Source: Embiotoca jacksoni
Taxonomy: Eukaryota; Chordata; Actinopteri; Embiotocidae
DNA length: 64,000 nucleotides
Reading direction: 5' to 3'
Assembly: GCA_022577435.1 (NCBI GenBank)
Contig: JAKOON010000007.1
Span: 7,447,926-7,511,925 of the forward strand
Both the position numbers and the translations under genes were made by a program. The notes under the pieces are model-generated. The model did not search any database. It worked only from the letters and a program-made list of their open reading frames with translations, and was not told the DNA's origin. Shown in pieces: positions 1-11,190 of the stretch; within the stretch, counting starts at the first letter, position 1, and every line of letters starts with the position of its first letter.

Positions 1-899
1 AAAAGAATTTGTGTCATTGGTTTTAAGATTTTACTGAGCTGTTTGAGATACCAAAGACAAGTTTAACGTTTTCACTTGTATAATATATATAATATAATTT
101 TTTTTTAAAAAGCCTCTCAGTTTAGAGTTAACTTGTATTGTCTATTATTCATTTGAACTAAGTTTTAAAGTTGAGTGGAAATAAATATATTGGCTAATAA
201 AATAATCAGTTCCGTAATCTCGCATGCCAATCATGATGATTTCCTCACATTTGATAGATTTTATTGCAAAAATATTCAAACATGGGCAGAGGAGCTCGCA
301 TGTATTTGTAAATAAAAAATATGCTCAATATGCGGTAAATGAAATGCCTTTGAATTCTATCTTCAATTTTTTTTTTTTTTAACCAGCATCGTTTAAACGG
401 TGCCAAGACGTGATGTCGGGTTTCCAGATTTGGCACAATATGGAATACTAAAACGAACGGGCTAAATAATTATCCCCACCAGAACGGTTATACCTTTTAA
501 AATTAAGTACCTCGTGAAAATACTTCCTGAAGGTCAACACTGCATATGCGCAACACTAAGCTCCCAGCGGACACAAACCTCCCATTAAGGTAACTTCCAT
601 GTTTTATATGTGGGGTTTTTTTTTTTTGGTGTTTTTTTTTTTTATATATCTTTACACAAAGCTTTGGAGCTTTCATTAACCACCGCGCGCTAAGTGCCTG
701 TATCTCATGTGCGGAATCAAACCCCCCCCCCCCCCAGTGAACTCCGGCTTTAGAAATATAAGGTTTTCATCAGGCGTACCGAGCGTACAGAGACAGATTC
801 ATCAAGGCCATTAACTGCTCCGCTGCTCACATTCGCCTGTTCACTTCATCCCAGAGTAAGTAGACTACATAGCCAACTGGGAAATGATCATGCAGCTTC
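1..899. other. AT-rich intronic sequence, no feature recognised
   Basis: AT-rich DNA with several T and A homopolymers and a C15 run at about 721-735. A short stretch at 852-861 on the + strand resembles a splice donor (AGAGTAAGT) but has no exon to go with it. I see no gene or recognisable transposon. Confidence 0.5.
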
Positions 900-2280
900 C
901 TTAAACTCGATTAGAGACAAATAAAGCCGTCCTCATTTTGGGTTTTCGGAGGACACGCGCCGGAGCCGAGAAGGAGTTGGTCGACAGGCTTGCGCCCGTG
1001 CCCGTGCGCGTCCTTGAAGGGCGCTGACGAGGCCTGAACTGCACCGTGAAGCCGAAACTCGCGGCGGCGGCTCCTTTTGGTTTCAGTCTCGGTGTCGTAA
1101 CGGCTTCCACGGACGGAGAGGCGCGGGATGAAGTCGGCCACTGCGCGGCGAGACGGACTGTCCTTTTTATGAAACGGGGCCCCAGACTGATATCCAGTTT
1201 TGTCGCTGGTAAACTGATTTATGTCAGATTTATACGTGCAGAGTGTGGCCGACGTGCGTAACGGAAACAGCTCGACGTGGGACAGAACGTTGAGCAGGCG
1301 GCGTTTGCGTAAAGCGCCGACTTTGCGATTGGCGCTTAAGGGGAAACGAGATATCGGTCCGTTCAAGGGTAGCGTGAGATGTGTACGGCGCTTTGCACGC
1401 GGTGCCGCGCTCCTTGTCGCCCGCGTGTAATACACTGATTGACGTCCAATGCTTCAGAATAACCGGACGCTCTCGTGTTTGTATTTTAGGCTTTCGAGCG
1501 GCTTCAAAATTAAATAATTCAAATGGAAGACGAATTGGATGTCATCAGTCATGTCTAAACGGCACACGTCACCTTTAATAACAGGAGCTGTCGTTTTAAA
1601 AAGGGAGACCCTGTAATTGGTTTGTCTGGTCCAACCGCCCTCATACTCCGCGCTCCTCCTCTGCCCACCGCCGGCAAAACGCCCGCCCGCGTCGGACAAG
1701 GAGCGACTATTGAACATCAGCAGCGTTCCCGCAGCTCGCCGCCGTCGCCCGTTAGACGTCGACGTGTAAAACTCCTATCTGCGTCGTGTCAAGTCTGTCC
1801 TTAAAAGCTTTTGCGATGGATGTTAAAAGAAGCAAGCCCGGCTCGGGGGAGCGCGACGGGGAGGAGGAGATGGCGGAAATGGGGAGAATCAGGGAGCGCG
1901 TTGCGGAGCGGGGAGTCGGGGGGGGGGGGGGACCGTTGCTGGACGCTGTTCGTTTAGGAAGAGCGTTTGCGAAGGACGTTAAGAGAAAGTTACCGACTTC
2001 TTTCAGCCCTCGCTGCATCTCAGAGCGTCCTCGAAGCAATCGCAGCCCTTTTCAAAGGAAATGCCATCTGTGTCGCTAATCAGCACTCATCCGACGTCTG
2101 AGTACGCGGGTCGACCTCCAAGAAACAACTTTCACAATACCGAAGCAAAGGTGGATGGACACAACCCTGACGCGGAGCCGGATGTCTTTCGGCGGCTCAC
2201 AAAGAGCCGCGAGTGCTCTCCTAGTTTATTGCCTCTTTTATACATTTTTCATTCCTTTGATGTAATGAGACACAGTTTCT
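900..2280. promoter_or_regulatory. CpG island inside the macrod2 intron
   Basis: CpG dinucleotides are dense from about 940 to 2110, several per 60 bases, against a CpG-poor surround. GGGCGG-type boxes occur at 1631-1640 and 1681-1690, CCAAT boxes lie on both strands (1446-1450 on +; 1329-1333 and 1616-1620 on -), and a YY1-like AGATGGCGGAA is at 1869-1879. Open frames here (for example 911-1435 on -) match no protein I know and are as expected of stop-poor GC-rich DNA. Unmethylated islands like this usually mark promoters. No other gene start is visible in the window, so the island probably serves a nested or antisense transcript. Confidence 0.6.
1560..1690 (-). promoter_or_regulatory. Candidate minus-strand core promoter
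   Basis: Read on the minus strand this contains, in order, a GC box GCGGGCGGGC (1690-1681), a second GGGCGG (1640-1635), a CCAAT box CCAATTAC (1620-1613) and a TATA-like TTTTTAAAAC (1602-1593). That order would place transcription initiation near 1565, running left out of the window. The CCAAT-TATA spacing is about 21 bp, rather short. Nothing in the sequence proves transcription. In mammals FLRT3 is nested antisense in a MACROD2 intron, which makes it the leading candidate for the served gene. Confidence 0.35.
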
Positions 2281-2282
2281 AA

Positions 2283-3177
2283 AAAAAAAACAAAAAAACA
2301 TTAGAAATATTAAACGAGTGTCTTCGCGCCACAGTTATTTACATGATATCCAGACAACACGCTGCAGAAAAACTCAAAGGCTTTAAGGCAGGTAGACGAA
2401 TCTGACCTGGAACGTCAGTATTTTACTCCTGGTCGTTGTCTGTGTTTAAATACAGAAGAAAAGAACAGACGAGAGCCGCGCTGACGGCGTCTGTCGGGTT
2501 ATTTGGTCAACAAGTCTTTTTCTTTTAACTGACATGATGATAATTCCCTTTTCCTATGCTTATGAAACGTGAATATTTGTTTTGTTTTTCTTAGTTGTTT
2601 ATGAAAGCACATTCAGTATCTTTGTGTTCGTGGGCTTTGAGTTGGACCGGAGGTGCACTTCCAATGTGTAAAAATCGGGCTTTTAGAACAACGTATTGGT
2701 CGTTTTTCATCTGATGAATGGATATTTCTCAAAGAAATGCGATATTGCCGAGTGTGGACGTGCCGAGACGAGAGTTTGTCTCGGATTCGTCCAGGTCTTC
2801 ACCAACAGGTGTTCGTGTCGTTCGTCGGAGTCACGTAGGTGGAAAGAAAAACTGTCAAATGAGTTCCTTTCCTGATATTGAGGACAGGAAGTAACCGATT
2901 CCGTTATCTTATCTCTCCTCGTCATACTGCTTGTTTTTGTTGTTGTTGTTGATAACTCTCACACCGCCGGTGAGGAGACGGAGCAAATAATGAAAAGAGC
3001 AGATCCCAATACGTTGGACGGTTGACCCGCGAGGTCGGAAACATTTCCGACGGAGCCTTTACGGCGCGTCTTTTCTGTTGTAGCTGGGGTGTTTTTTGTT
3101 GTTGTTGTTGTTGTTTGTTTCTTTTCTTTTCTGCATAACAGAGACCACAGAGAGAGTCTCGTTCCTCGGGGAGGGGG
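2283..3177. other. Intronic, no feature recognised
   Basis: Mixed-composition intron with moderate CpG content and short T-rich (GTT)n stretches near 2935-2950 and 3097-3117. No gene or transposon was recognised. Confidence 0.5.
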
Positions 3178-3245
3178 ATGTGGGGTGGGGGGGGGATGGG
3201 GGGTCTGGGGGGATGTGTGTGGGGGGGGGGGGGGGGGGGAGAGAA
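3178..3245 (+). repeat. G-rich tract with G-quadruplex potential
   Basis: Many runs of four to about twenty G on the + strand, separated by AT, TGT and TCT spacers. Far more than four GGG runs lie within loops of one to seven bases, the classical quadruplex arrangement. It would lie in the sense strand of the macrod2 pre-mRNA. Confidence 0.75.
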
Positions 3246-3589
3246 CAGAAATCACTCTGCTCTTTTGAGCCAGTCAATGACAACCGTGTCGCCCCGCAGG
3301 CACACGGCGGCAGCATGCAAAGGCTTTCACTCCGGCTTCGGAGGAGCTCGCTGTTTTTGTTTCGCTCTCCCCCTTTGTACAGTAATGACGAGATATTAGC
3401 ATTTTATTCCTCTCCGCTCGATCGGGGAGACGGATAGAGGAGGCCAGCAATAATACAACTGGGTAAAACCGACGATACAACAACAAACAAACACGAGCGT
3501 GCAGAGATTACGCCTCTGCAGCCGAAGACTGCGACATGCCAAAATAAAGCCGGCCGTCCTTTCCGTGCCACAAATCTGCTGCGCGGAAA

Positions 3590-3735
3590 TTTGTGCGGAT
3601 GCAACGAATGTGTGCCGTTTAGCGATTCGTGTTCGTGCGGAATTGCAGATGGCGGCAACATATGCGCACAAATGTGGGCCGGCGCGTTCATGTGTGCGTC
3701 GTTAGCGGTCGCCGTGCAGGATTTACAGATGGCAG
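3590..3735 (+). repeat. Diverged tandem duplication of about 80 bp
   Basis: TTAGCG followed by GTGCGGAATTGCAGATGGC (about 3618-3653) recurs as TTAGCG then GTGCAGGATTTACAGATGGC (about 3702-3733). The offset is about 80-83 bases, and a CpG-rich ACAAATGTG-like segment lies between. I do not recognise a family. Confidence 0.5.
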
Positions 3736-4413
3736 GTATAAAGAGTGGCACTACCAGTGTTTGTCGGAGGCATATGTCTTTGTTCTGACGCAAGGCTGTA
3801 CAAGAGGAAATGACAGGCTTGGGACTGAGAAGCTTTTCGTTAAACAACCAACCAACAAAGACTGGTTTTGCCTTTTTCATCAAATGACTACCAGGAAAAA
3901 TAACATCTTGTATGCCCCCCCTCTCCCTCCCCAAAAAAAAAATAAAATAAAAAATCCTCCTCTGGATGACCTTCTAGGTGCATTTATCACAAATTTGACA
4001 CGCTGTCGTGAGGGGAAAGCAGGGAATTGACAACATCAAATCTCCATTTCTATCCCAGCCTTTGCTTCATTGCGCTAAACGTAATAATTCGGAAAATGGA
4101 AAGGAAAGAAAAAGTGACAGCTGTGATACTTGGCAGCGGGCTCGCTCTGCGCTGTAGGGAGCGAGGATGCGAGAAGTGAAGGGAGTAGGAGTTAGGGATT
4201 AATAGTTTCGGGGCTGGGGACCAAAGTCTGAGTACTTTGTAATCATGTGGCTGCCTAACCCCAGTGTTAGCGAGGTTGATGAGCATGCGTCCCTGCTGAC
4301 ACACACACTCTCTCCACATCCACTCTGCTGAATATTAACATGGAGGAGAGAATTCCTCTGAGCCCCATTGTCAGACGGCCTATTGTTCTCTGCTGGCCTC
4401 CGTCTCGGCGCGC
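3736..4413. other. Intronic, no feature recognised
   Basis: Unique-looking noncoding sequence with one A-run near 3935-3953. No gene, splice-flanked exon or transposon is recognisable. Confidence 0.5.
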
Positions 4414-4415
4414 GA

Positions 4416-4549
4416 GTGTGTGTGTGTGTGTGTGTGTGTGTTGTGTGTGTGTGTGTGTGTGTGTGTTTTGTATTAATGCGTAACTTGGTATCGACATTGC
4501 GTGCTTATGCATATTACATCTGTGTGTGCGTGTGTGTGTGTGTGTGTGT
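4416..4549 (+). repeat. (GT)n microsatellites, two arrays
   Basis: Nearly perfect GT repeats at 4416-4466 and 4521-4549, separated by about 55 bases of unique sequence. Confidence 0.9.
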
Positions 4550-4874
4550 CGGCCGCGGCAGAGCAGCCGTTAAAGCTCTGGTGAGGAGGATGAGGGGTGT
4601 GTTCGCAGACCGCCGTGGCCCATAAAGACAACTGGCCTGAGAACACTTGGACCGGCCGTCAGGGCCCAACATTGGCAATTATTTCACCTCAAGGCGCTAT
4701 CTGTAAAATGAACACTCTCATTAAAAGAACGCGCGCACGCGTCCAAAACGGGCGCACACGTGTGCGTGCGCCCGCACAAGTCAATTTCGAGGCACGGCAA
4801 ATATGGCAGCACAAGTGCTTGTCTTTCAATTACAGAGTAATGTGCTGTTTATGATGTTTGATTGTGGCTGCGCG

Positions 4875-4959
<85 letters not shown>
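4875..4959 (+). repeat. (GT)n microsatellite, about 40 units
   Basis: Uninterrupted GT dinucleotide run of roughly 80 bases, able to form Z-DNA. Long valine-cysteine open frames here are artefacts of the repeat. Confidence 0.95.
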
Positions 4960-4960
<1 letters not shown>

Positions 4961-5099
4961 CCACGTTTGCGAGAGCGTGTTATATCTGTGTTTGTGTTGG
5001 CGTGTGCGTGCGGTCTGTATGGATTTATGTGTGTGCGAGAGTGTGACTGTTTAACTACCCCGCACACGTAACCTCCCCATCTCTGACTCCCTGTTTCTC

Positions 5100-5360
5100 A
5101 TTTACTGAGCGAGCGGCAGAGAAGGAGGAGTGCGGGGAAACGAGGAAACAAGTGATAGGGGAGGAAGGAGAAAGAGAAAGAGAGATGGTGAAATAGAGGC
5201 GGTGAGAGGGAGAGAGAGAGAGGGAGAGGGAGGCAGGTTAGAGGTTCACACAGGAAAAATGAAGTGAGGCTGGAGTAAAAGAAGGAGGGACGGCCGAGAA
5301 GATAGAGAAGCAGAGGCAGGAAGACTGAGGGGGGAGGGTGGGGTGGGGGGTTAAGAGAAA
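5100..5360 (+). repeat. Purine-rich (GA-type) tract
   Basis: Strong strand asymmetry: AG-rich with repeated GAGAGAG, GGAGGG and GGAGG segments. It is a polypurine-polypyrimidine stretch flanking the GT/CA cluster. Confidence 0.65.
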
Positions 5361-5479
5361 GAGGCAGAGGAGGAGGCAGCAGATTTATGAAGCCATTGGA
5401 ATGTAATTTGGAGGCAGAAATTACTGTCAGCCTGAGCAAGGTTTAAAGTCAGTGAAGCCTGAATCCAGGGCCTGCCTCC

Positions 5480-5690
5480 GTGTGTGTGTGTGTGTGTGTG
5501 TGTGCGTGTGCGTGTGCGTGTGTGTGTGTGTGTGTGCGTGTGTGTGTGTGCGTGTGTGTGTTTGTGGCAAGTATCACAGACGAATGGAGAGCAAATGCGA
5601 TGCAGAATAATACCACAGAAGCTCTGCCGTTACTTATCGTGTGTGGGTATGGGTGTGTGTGGGTGTGGGTGTGTGTGTGTGTGCGTGCAT
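5480..5690 (+). repeat. GT/GC-interrupted microsatellite arrays
   Basis: GT repeats with GC interruptions at 5480-5562 and a second GT-rich array at about 5640-5690, before a long CA array in the opposite sense. Confidence 0.85.
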
Positions 5691-5789
5691 ACATGTGGTT
5701 GCATTTTTTCACGACTGCACGGCATCAGAACATAACCCACCATTCATATTTAACAGCTCATATTTCATCTATGCTTGAAGACACGGATA

Positions 5790-5805
5790 TACACACACAC
5801 ACACA

Positions 5806-5879
<74 letters not shown>
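5790..5879 (+). repeat. (CA)n microsatellite
   Basis: CA repeat of about 90 bases with one CT interruption near 5807. It lies about 100 bases downstream of GT arrays, so the two are mutually complementary within one RNA strand. Confidence 0.95.
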
Positions 5880-5881
<2 letters not shown>

Positions 5882-5959
5882 CGCAGCCACAGAATTCTTG
5901 TCAGGCTCTGAAGGCCACGACGACTCCGGCAGAATCAGCGGAGGGTGTCGGCGTGGACG

Positions 5960-6230
5960 GAACGAAGGCCGGAGGGAGCGGAGAGAAAGACAGCGAGAGA
6001 GATCATGTCAAGGATAGACGGAGAGAAAAGGTAGAGGTGGGAAAAAGAAGGGAGAGAGAGAGAGAGAGAGACTCTAAGAGCGGGTAAAAAACGAAGAGCG
6101 AGAGGGATGTGACTAGTTTTCTAAGGCAGCAACACACAGCTTCCATTTAGCGCGAGAGGGAGGGGGCTAGAGAAGGAGAGCGACAGAGCCGGGATAATCA
6201 GCATAGATCTGAGGGGAGGGAGAGCTCAAT
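5960..6230 (+). repeat. Purine-rich tract
   Basis: AG-rich sequence including a (GA)10 run at about 6052-6071. It resembles the tract at 5100-5360 and flanks the other side of the microsatellite cluster. Confidence 0.6.
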
Positions 6231-6239
6231 ACAGTGGCG

Positions 6240-9200
6240 TGGGTTTTTTTTTTTTTTTTTCCCCCTCATCCAGCATCAATTTGACACTCAGTTGTAATGC
6301 GCACACACCGGAGGGTTGGTTTTTATTTTAGTTTCTATACGTGGACTCATCATCAGTTAGTTAAAGGCTGGAATTTTTCACATTTGTTTTGTATCAACAC
6401 ATCCCAAAGAAACCAACTAAACCAATGTGGGTTTTTTTTCTAATCTCTTTGCTTCTTTGTGACCTTTTTGTTTCTACTGAAGATACTAATACTAATCATT
6501 TCATTTTAGAAAGCGCGAGTCGAACTACAACAGGCATTTTAAGCAGAAATACTGTTTGATATTGGGGCACTTGTTGTGCTATTATTAAAATAGCCTTACG
6601 CTGTAAACTCAGGCTCAACAAATGCCACCCAACTTTGGAACCGCTCACCTTTGACAAAGCTGACGTGAAGCATGTCTTCAGCTTCATCTTTGAGACGAGG
6701 ACCGACGTTTACTCTGCGCATCTGACAAATGTATGTTTGTTTGGTTTTTTTTTTATGTCCAAAATGCAGAATTCTATGAAATGCAGCAACATTTGCCCAA
6801 AAAGAATTTCCCCGTGGGGACGATGAATGATATCGTACGGTATTGTATGGTGTCACGTTGTATTGTGTAGCTCTGCGAGTTTGCACTGCACCTGGCTTTT
6901 TGTTTATTCTTATGAACGTGTTCCGCGCGGCACGTTTTGACGGCTTTAGTTGTTCTTGGATGTTTCCGCTGTTTGCACCGAAAAATCGAAGACCCCACTG
7001 GCTCACGTGGCTTTCTCGTTAATGGCAGTTGGCAAACAGCTTTGCGATGCATCACCGCCACCTTCTGGTGGTAGTTATGCAAAACAAAGGAAATAGGACC
7101 AGACAATAGTTGCACAAATTATTCAGGTATTTATTTTCATGACTATAAATTTGAGAACCATGAGCCATCTCTAACTCTCTGGAGTAAATCGTGCACGTGG
7201 ACTCGTTTCGGGTGATTATTTTATGCAGTTAAAATAAACAACATTAAATGTATTGCTTCTGTGGAGCGTTGTTGCACTTTAGATTCATTTTAGATGCAGG
7301 TATCTCCAAATTGAATGTAATTACATGTCAAGACAGGAATGTGATTTGTTGGCTTTGGTCGTTTTACGGGATTTGCAGGAGATAGATAAGATATTGTCAA
7401 CCGTATCCCTCAAACTATTGACATTGCAATGATTCCGTTCAGAAAACAAGTCCACGGTTGGCCGTCTGCAAAGCAAAGTGGGCGTCCCTGATAATCTGAT
7501 TGGATGAAATGTGGACTCGCAAGGGGCTAAACAGGAGCTGCTTAACGCATCATCCAGAATTGGAGCAGAAAATAATAATAAAATAAATATGCACAACAAG
7601 CCCTCTAGTAAGTTAAGCATTAATCTCCACATGACTTTGTCCCAGTCACTCAGAAATGGAACAAATGTATTTAGAGAGATCCAAGTGTAATACTTTTGCA
7701 CAGCGGTGCAATAGCTTACACTTGAAAGTGACGTAGTAATGTTCCTCTCACTTTTATCCTATATTTGATCCATTTTATGTTACAAAACCGTGTTCATTTT
7801 TATATCTTATTATAGTTGCAGAACGTAATCCACAGCCAAATGTCATTCTTTTGTGGAGCTGGCTTTTTTTTTTTTTTCCATTTAAGGTGAGCACTGAACC
7901 CCTTCATATATTACTGCAAAGTGAGGCGCTGCTCTAAAAATGACACTATTTTGTTGTTGCGCATGTGGAGGGGGGGGGGCAAAAAAAAACAACCAAAAAA
8001 CACAACGACGCTGATAAATGTCAGGACAAATGCGTTGAACGCAGTCGGTAACATTTTGGTGTTATCAGCATCTTAAGGCTCGATCCGTTCCTGAGCGGTT
8101 TGCGAGTCACCAGCCTCGATCGGCAGCTGTTCCCATAAAATGGACGCCTCCGAAACACAAATCCACGCACACGCAAGAGCGCTCCACATCTCTTCCACCC
8201 TGACAGAAATAAACACGGACGCAGTCACCCTCCCAGTTACTCGCCCGCACACGTTTTCTTGCTCTTTTGACCCGTGAACTCGCATTGACTTTCTCTCACT
8301 GACACGCAGCCACGCCGGCTCCCTGTTCTTTTGTTCACCGAGCCGCCGATAATGATAGAAACACCATTATGCACTGTGACAACACAAGCCTCCCACTAAC
8401 TCTCTGTGGCAGTTCACGCCGTTGAACCGTCTCTGCTCCCCGTCTCTCCCTGTTTCCCCTCCATCTCACTTCTCGCACTCAAAACGGTGTCGAGGTCAAT
8501 TATCTCTGAATGTTCTTGTGCAGTAAGGCGACAACTTCAGGATGCTGGAAGGTGTTATGTGTGTAGGTTATTTAAAAAAGGTATTTTTTAAACTTTTTTT
8601 TTTTTTTCCTGACATCCTTCAACACCTTCTCTTCCTGTTTGTTATTCTTATTTTCTCCATTTAGATCTTAGATTTTTTTTTTTTTTTTTTTTTTTGCTCT
8701 TAACTTTCCAGTTCTGTTCCTTCAATGTTCGACATGTGAAGCGCTCGATAAGAACCTTCGATGCTTGATTGGCGTCGACCTAATTGCTCTGGTACTATCT
8801 ACCGTCAAACAAATGCCAGTTGGTACTAAATTGTGATACCCAGGCTCCATCCACACGAACACGTTTTCAATTTTAAAACGCAAAACCTCTGCTATGTTTA
8901 TGCAGGAATAAATCTCATCAGCATCTGTCAGCCACAGCATTAACCGTTTGTGACCTGTGCTTCGGCACTTCGGCTTCCGCCTGTTTAGTTGAAATCTCGA
9001 CGTTAGAACGCCTTATTTTACTCTTGTCAAACAAATCTCTTGTAAATCTCAGTAACTGCAGGCTTCTGTGTGTGCGGTCGCCTAGCTTGCGTACGCTGAT
9101 AGCGTGCGAGGCGTTTAGGGAACATCTGTTAATTGTAGCTGCAGAAAACAACCCGGGTTACACTACCCCCTCCAAACTACATGAGAACTAAAGATCTGTC

Positions 9201-9555
9201 ATGAAATGTGTAATGTAATTTTGGTTTTCTTAAAATAAACTTTATAAAAGTGATTTGACAAAAAAAAAAAAGCATCCTCCAGGAATAGGTATTAAAGTGA
9301 ATATATTGTTACCAGTAATTTCTGAACAATACCCAGTCCCAGGCTTTTGTGTCTCTTTTTCTGTCTTTGTCAATCTCCTATTCTCCAATTCCTTTCTTTA
9401 ACCTCTTTTTTTTTTTTTTTTTTTTTTTTAATTTTTTACCTCCGTCACATTATTGCTTTTTAAAGAGATGAGTAACATTATTATTATGTTAGCTAAGTAT
9501 CCTCTTTCATATTAGTTGATGTTGATATTTATCCAAATATGAATTAAGAGAGGAT
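6240..9555. other. Intronic, largely unique; nothing recognised
   Basis: Ordinary intron with T homopolymers at about 6243-6260, 7865-7878, 8597-8607 and 8672-8695. No exon, transposon end or RNA gene was recognised on either strand. Confidence 0.5.
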
Positions 9556-9559
9556 TAGA

Positions 9560-9790
9560 GTAACTGAGCTAAAGAACACCCTGAGATTACCAAATAGATT
9601 TAAAACTGGGAATGACAAAGAACTGTGGGAGATGCAGACAGAAACAAAATTAATTGAAATATAACAATTATACAATAGTGATAATATTAATAGAGTTCAA
9701 ATCTTTAATGATACAACCCAGGACAAAATAGAAAATTTTTGACAGCACTTATCAGCAAAAGGTTTCCCGCCGAGTGATTCTGTTGATTTT
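9560..9790 (+). pseudogene. Possible decayed coding fragment, unknown family
   Basis: One + frame stays open for long stretches with plausible coding composition (for example LKNTLRLPNRFKT and NDKELWEMQTE). It is broken by in-frame stops near 9661 and 9739. It may be a remnant of a transposon or other inserted element, but I cannot name a family and the resemblance may be chance. Confidence 0.2.
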
Positions 9791-10479
9791 GGTTCTACTT
9801 CCGCTCTTTTGCTCTCATGCTCTTTTGGAACAGCTTTTTCAGTAATACTTGTGTTTGACTATAAGTAAAATCAGCCGAATCTAATTTGGGAGCCAGAATA
9901 TTGTCTCACCCGCAACGTCTGATTACCTAATTTCTCCACAACAGCTCTTTATATTTAAGCTTCATGGGACAGTTGCTGTCCTTAGAAGCAGTGCTCATCC
10001 CTAAATTTCCAACTTTTGATACGTCAGCAGCCATTTCTGTGCAATAATTGTTACACTGGAACATCATCTAATTTATCGACTGGATATCAAAGTTTCTAAT
10101 ATTCAGGGGAAGTTTTCCCTCACTGTAACTGTTAATATCATTTAAATTGCTGAGCGCTTCTTTTAGACGCAGGCTCTTACTATGAGTGTAACTCTGATGT
10201 ATTGTCATGAAAATGACCAAAGCAAGACCAATCAAAATAAAACGCGCTACATTAAATCCTAACCGACTACCTGTATCTGTGTGCATATGTGTGAGGTGAG
10301 TGTTTCTTGCTGTGTTTCCTTTCTTTCCCTCTACGTACTCCCCCCCCACCCCTCTCCTCCCCCTTCTTCTTCTTCTGAACGGTGAAGGCCTGCACAAAAA
10401 CTCCAGCGGTGATAAGCCAGAGAGGCAAAGCAGTGCAAATGGGAAATTTCAATGGATAGGTCCTGGAACCCCATTGTCA

Positions 10480-10828
10480 GCGCGAGAGAAGATGAAAAAG
10501 TAGGGAAAGAAAGAGGATAAAGAGGAAAAGATGGAAGGAGGGGAGCATAGATGGAAGCGGACAGGGAGACAAAGTGAGCTATAGAGTTTTTGCCCTGGAG
10601 GAAACCAGTTTCCAAATAGGGAATGAACAGCAGAGGAGGGAGTAAACGAGACTTTGAGAGAGAGCGCTGCTGGAGAGAGTAGGGGGAGGAGGAGGAGGAG
10701 GAGGAGGAGGAAGAGGAGGGGGAGGAAGCGGGTTCGGGACTGACTAAAGAGTGGAGCAGACGAGGTGAAAAGGGAGGACAGCAGTAGGGATAAGAGACAG
10801 GAGTAGAAAAGGGAAAGATGGGCAGACG

Positions 10829-10830
<2 letters not shown>
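10480..10830 (+). repeat. Purine-rich tract with (GGA)n
   Basis: AG-rich over about 350 bases, including GGA repeats at 10681-10729. Serine/leucine-rich open frames on the other strand are a product of this composition. Confidence 0.7.
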
Positions 10831-10879
<49 letters not shown>

Positions 10880-10899
10880 GCGCACGCACACACACACAC
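10828..10899 (+). repeat. (CA)n / CGCG microsatellite
   Basis: CA repeats flanked on both sides by CGCG interruptions. This is alternating purine-pyrimidine DNA of Z-forming type. Confidence 0.9.
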
Positions 10900-10919
10900 G
10901 ACACCGAGAGAGAAGATGT

Positions 10920-11190
10920 TTTGCATAAATATGGTGCGAATAATGAAAATGCTGGCGGCTTCATTTTAAACACAGCAGCTAATAATTAAAACAGTCAGGC
11001 CTCACACTGTGGGCTACAGAGACAGCACACAGATTTTTATGCATAAGCGGTAAATAAACTGTATTATCTCTCTGAGGGCTGCGGCCCTTGGTGCTGAATA
11101 TATATTCACAGTGCCGTGAGCCTGAGTCCTGCCACTTCACCCACTCGCTACATCTCCATTCAGGGTTAGGCAAATATGCAGGTTTAATGA
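10920..11190. promoter_or_regulatory. Candidate conserved noncoding element
   Basis: Unique, repeat-free sequence with homeodomain-type TAAT/ATTA cores (CTAATAATTAAAAC near 10978) and an AT-rich Oct-like TTTATGCATAAGC at 11036-11048. It looks like an enhancer element by composition only; conservation cannot be checked here. Confidence 0.25.

Noticed and set aside
911..1435. 174-codon minus-strand open frame in the CpG island
   Set aside because: No recognisable domain. Arg/Ser-rich and overlapped by open frames on both strands, as expected of stop-poor GC-rich DNA.
3404..3934. 176-codon minus-strand open frame
   Set aside because: No family resemblance, no splice or promoter support, and it overlaps a noncoding tandem duplication.
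4858..5071. Repeated Cys-Val or His-Thr open frames across the window
   Set aside because: Translations of GT/CA microsatellites, not proteins. The same applies at 5.5, 21.6, 28.3, 44.5 and 55.0 kb.
5791..5878. CRISPR-like direct repeats
   Set aside because: Regular repeats here are dinucleotide microsatellites in a vertebrate genome, with no spacer structure.
10068..10397. Minus-strand open frame with a hydrophobic segment (FILIGLALVIFMTI)
   Set aside because: The Arg-rich start is the complement of a pyrimidine run and the downstream part has no relatives I know. A single hydrophobic stretch in AT-rich DNA is weak evidence.
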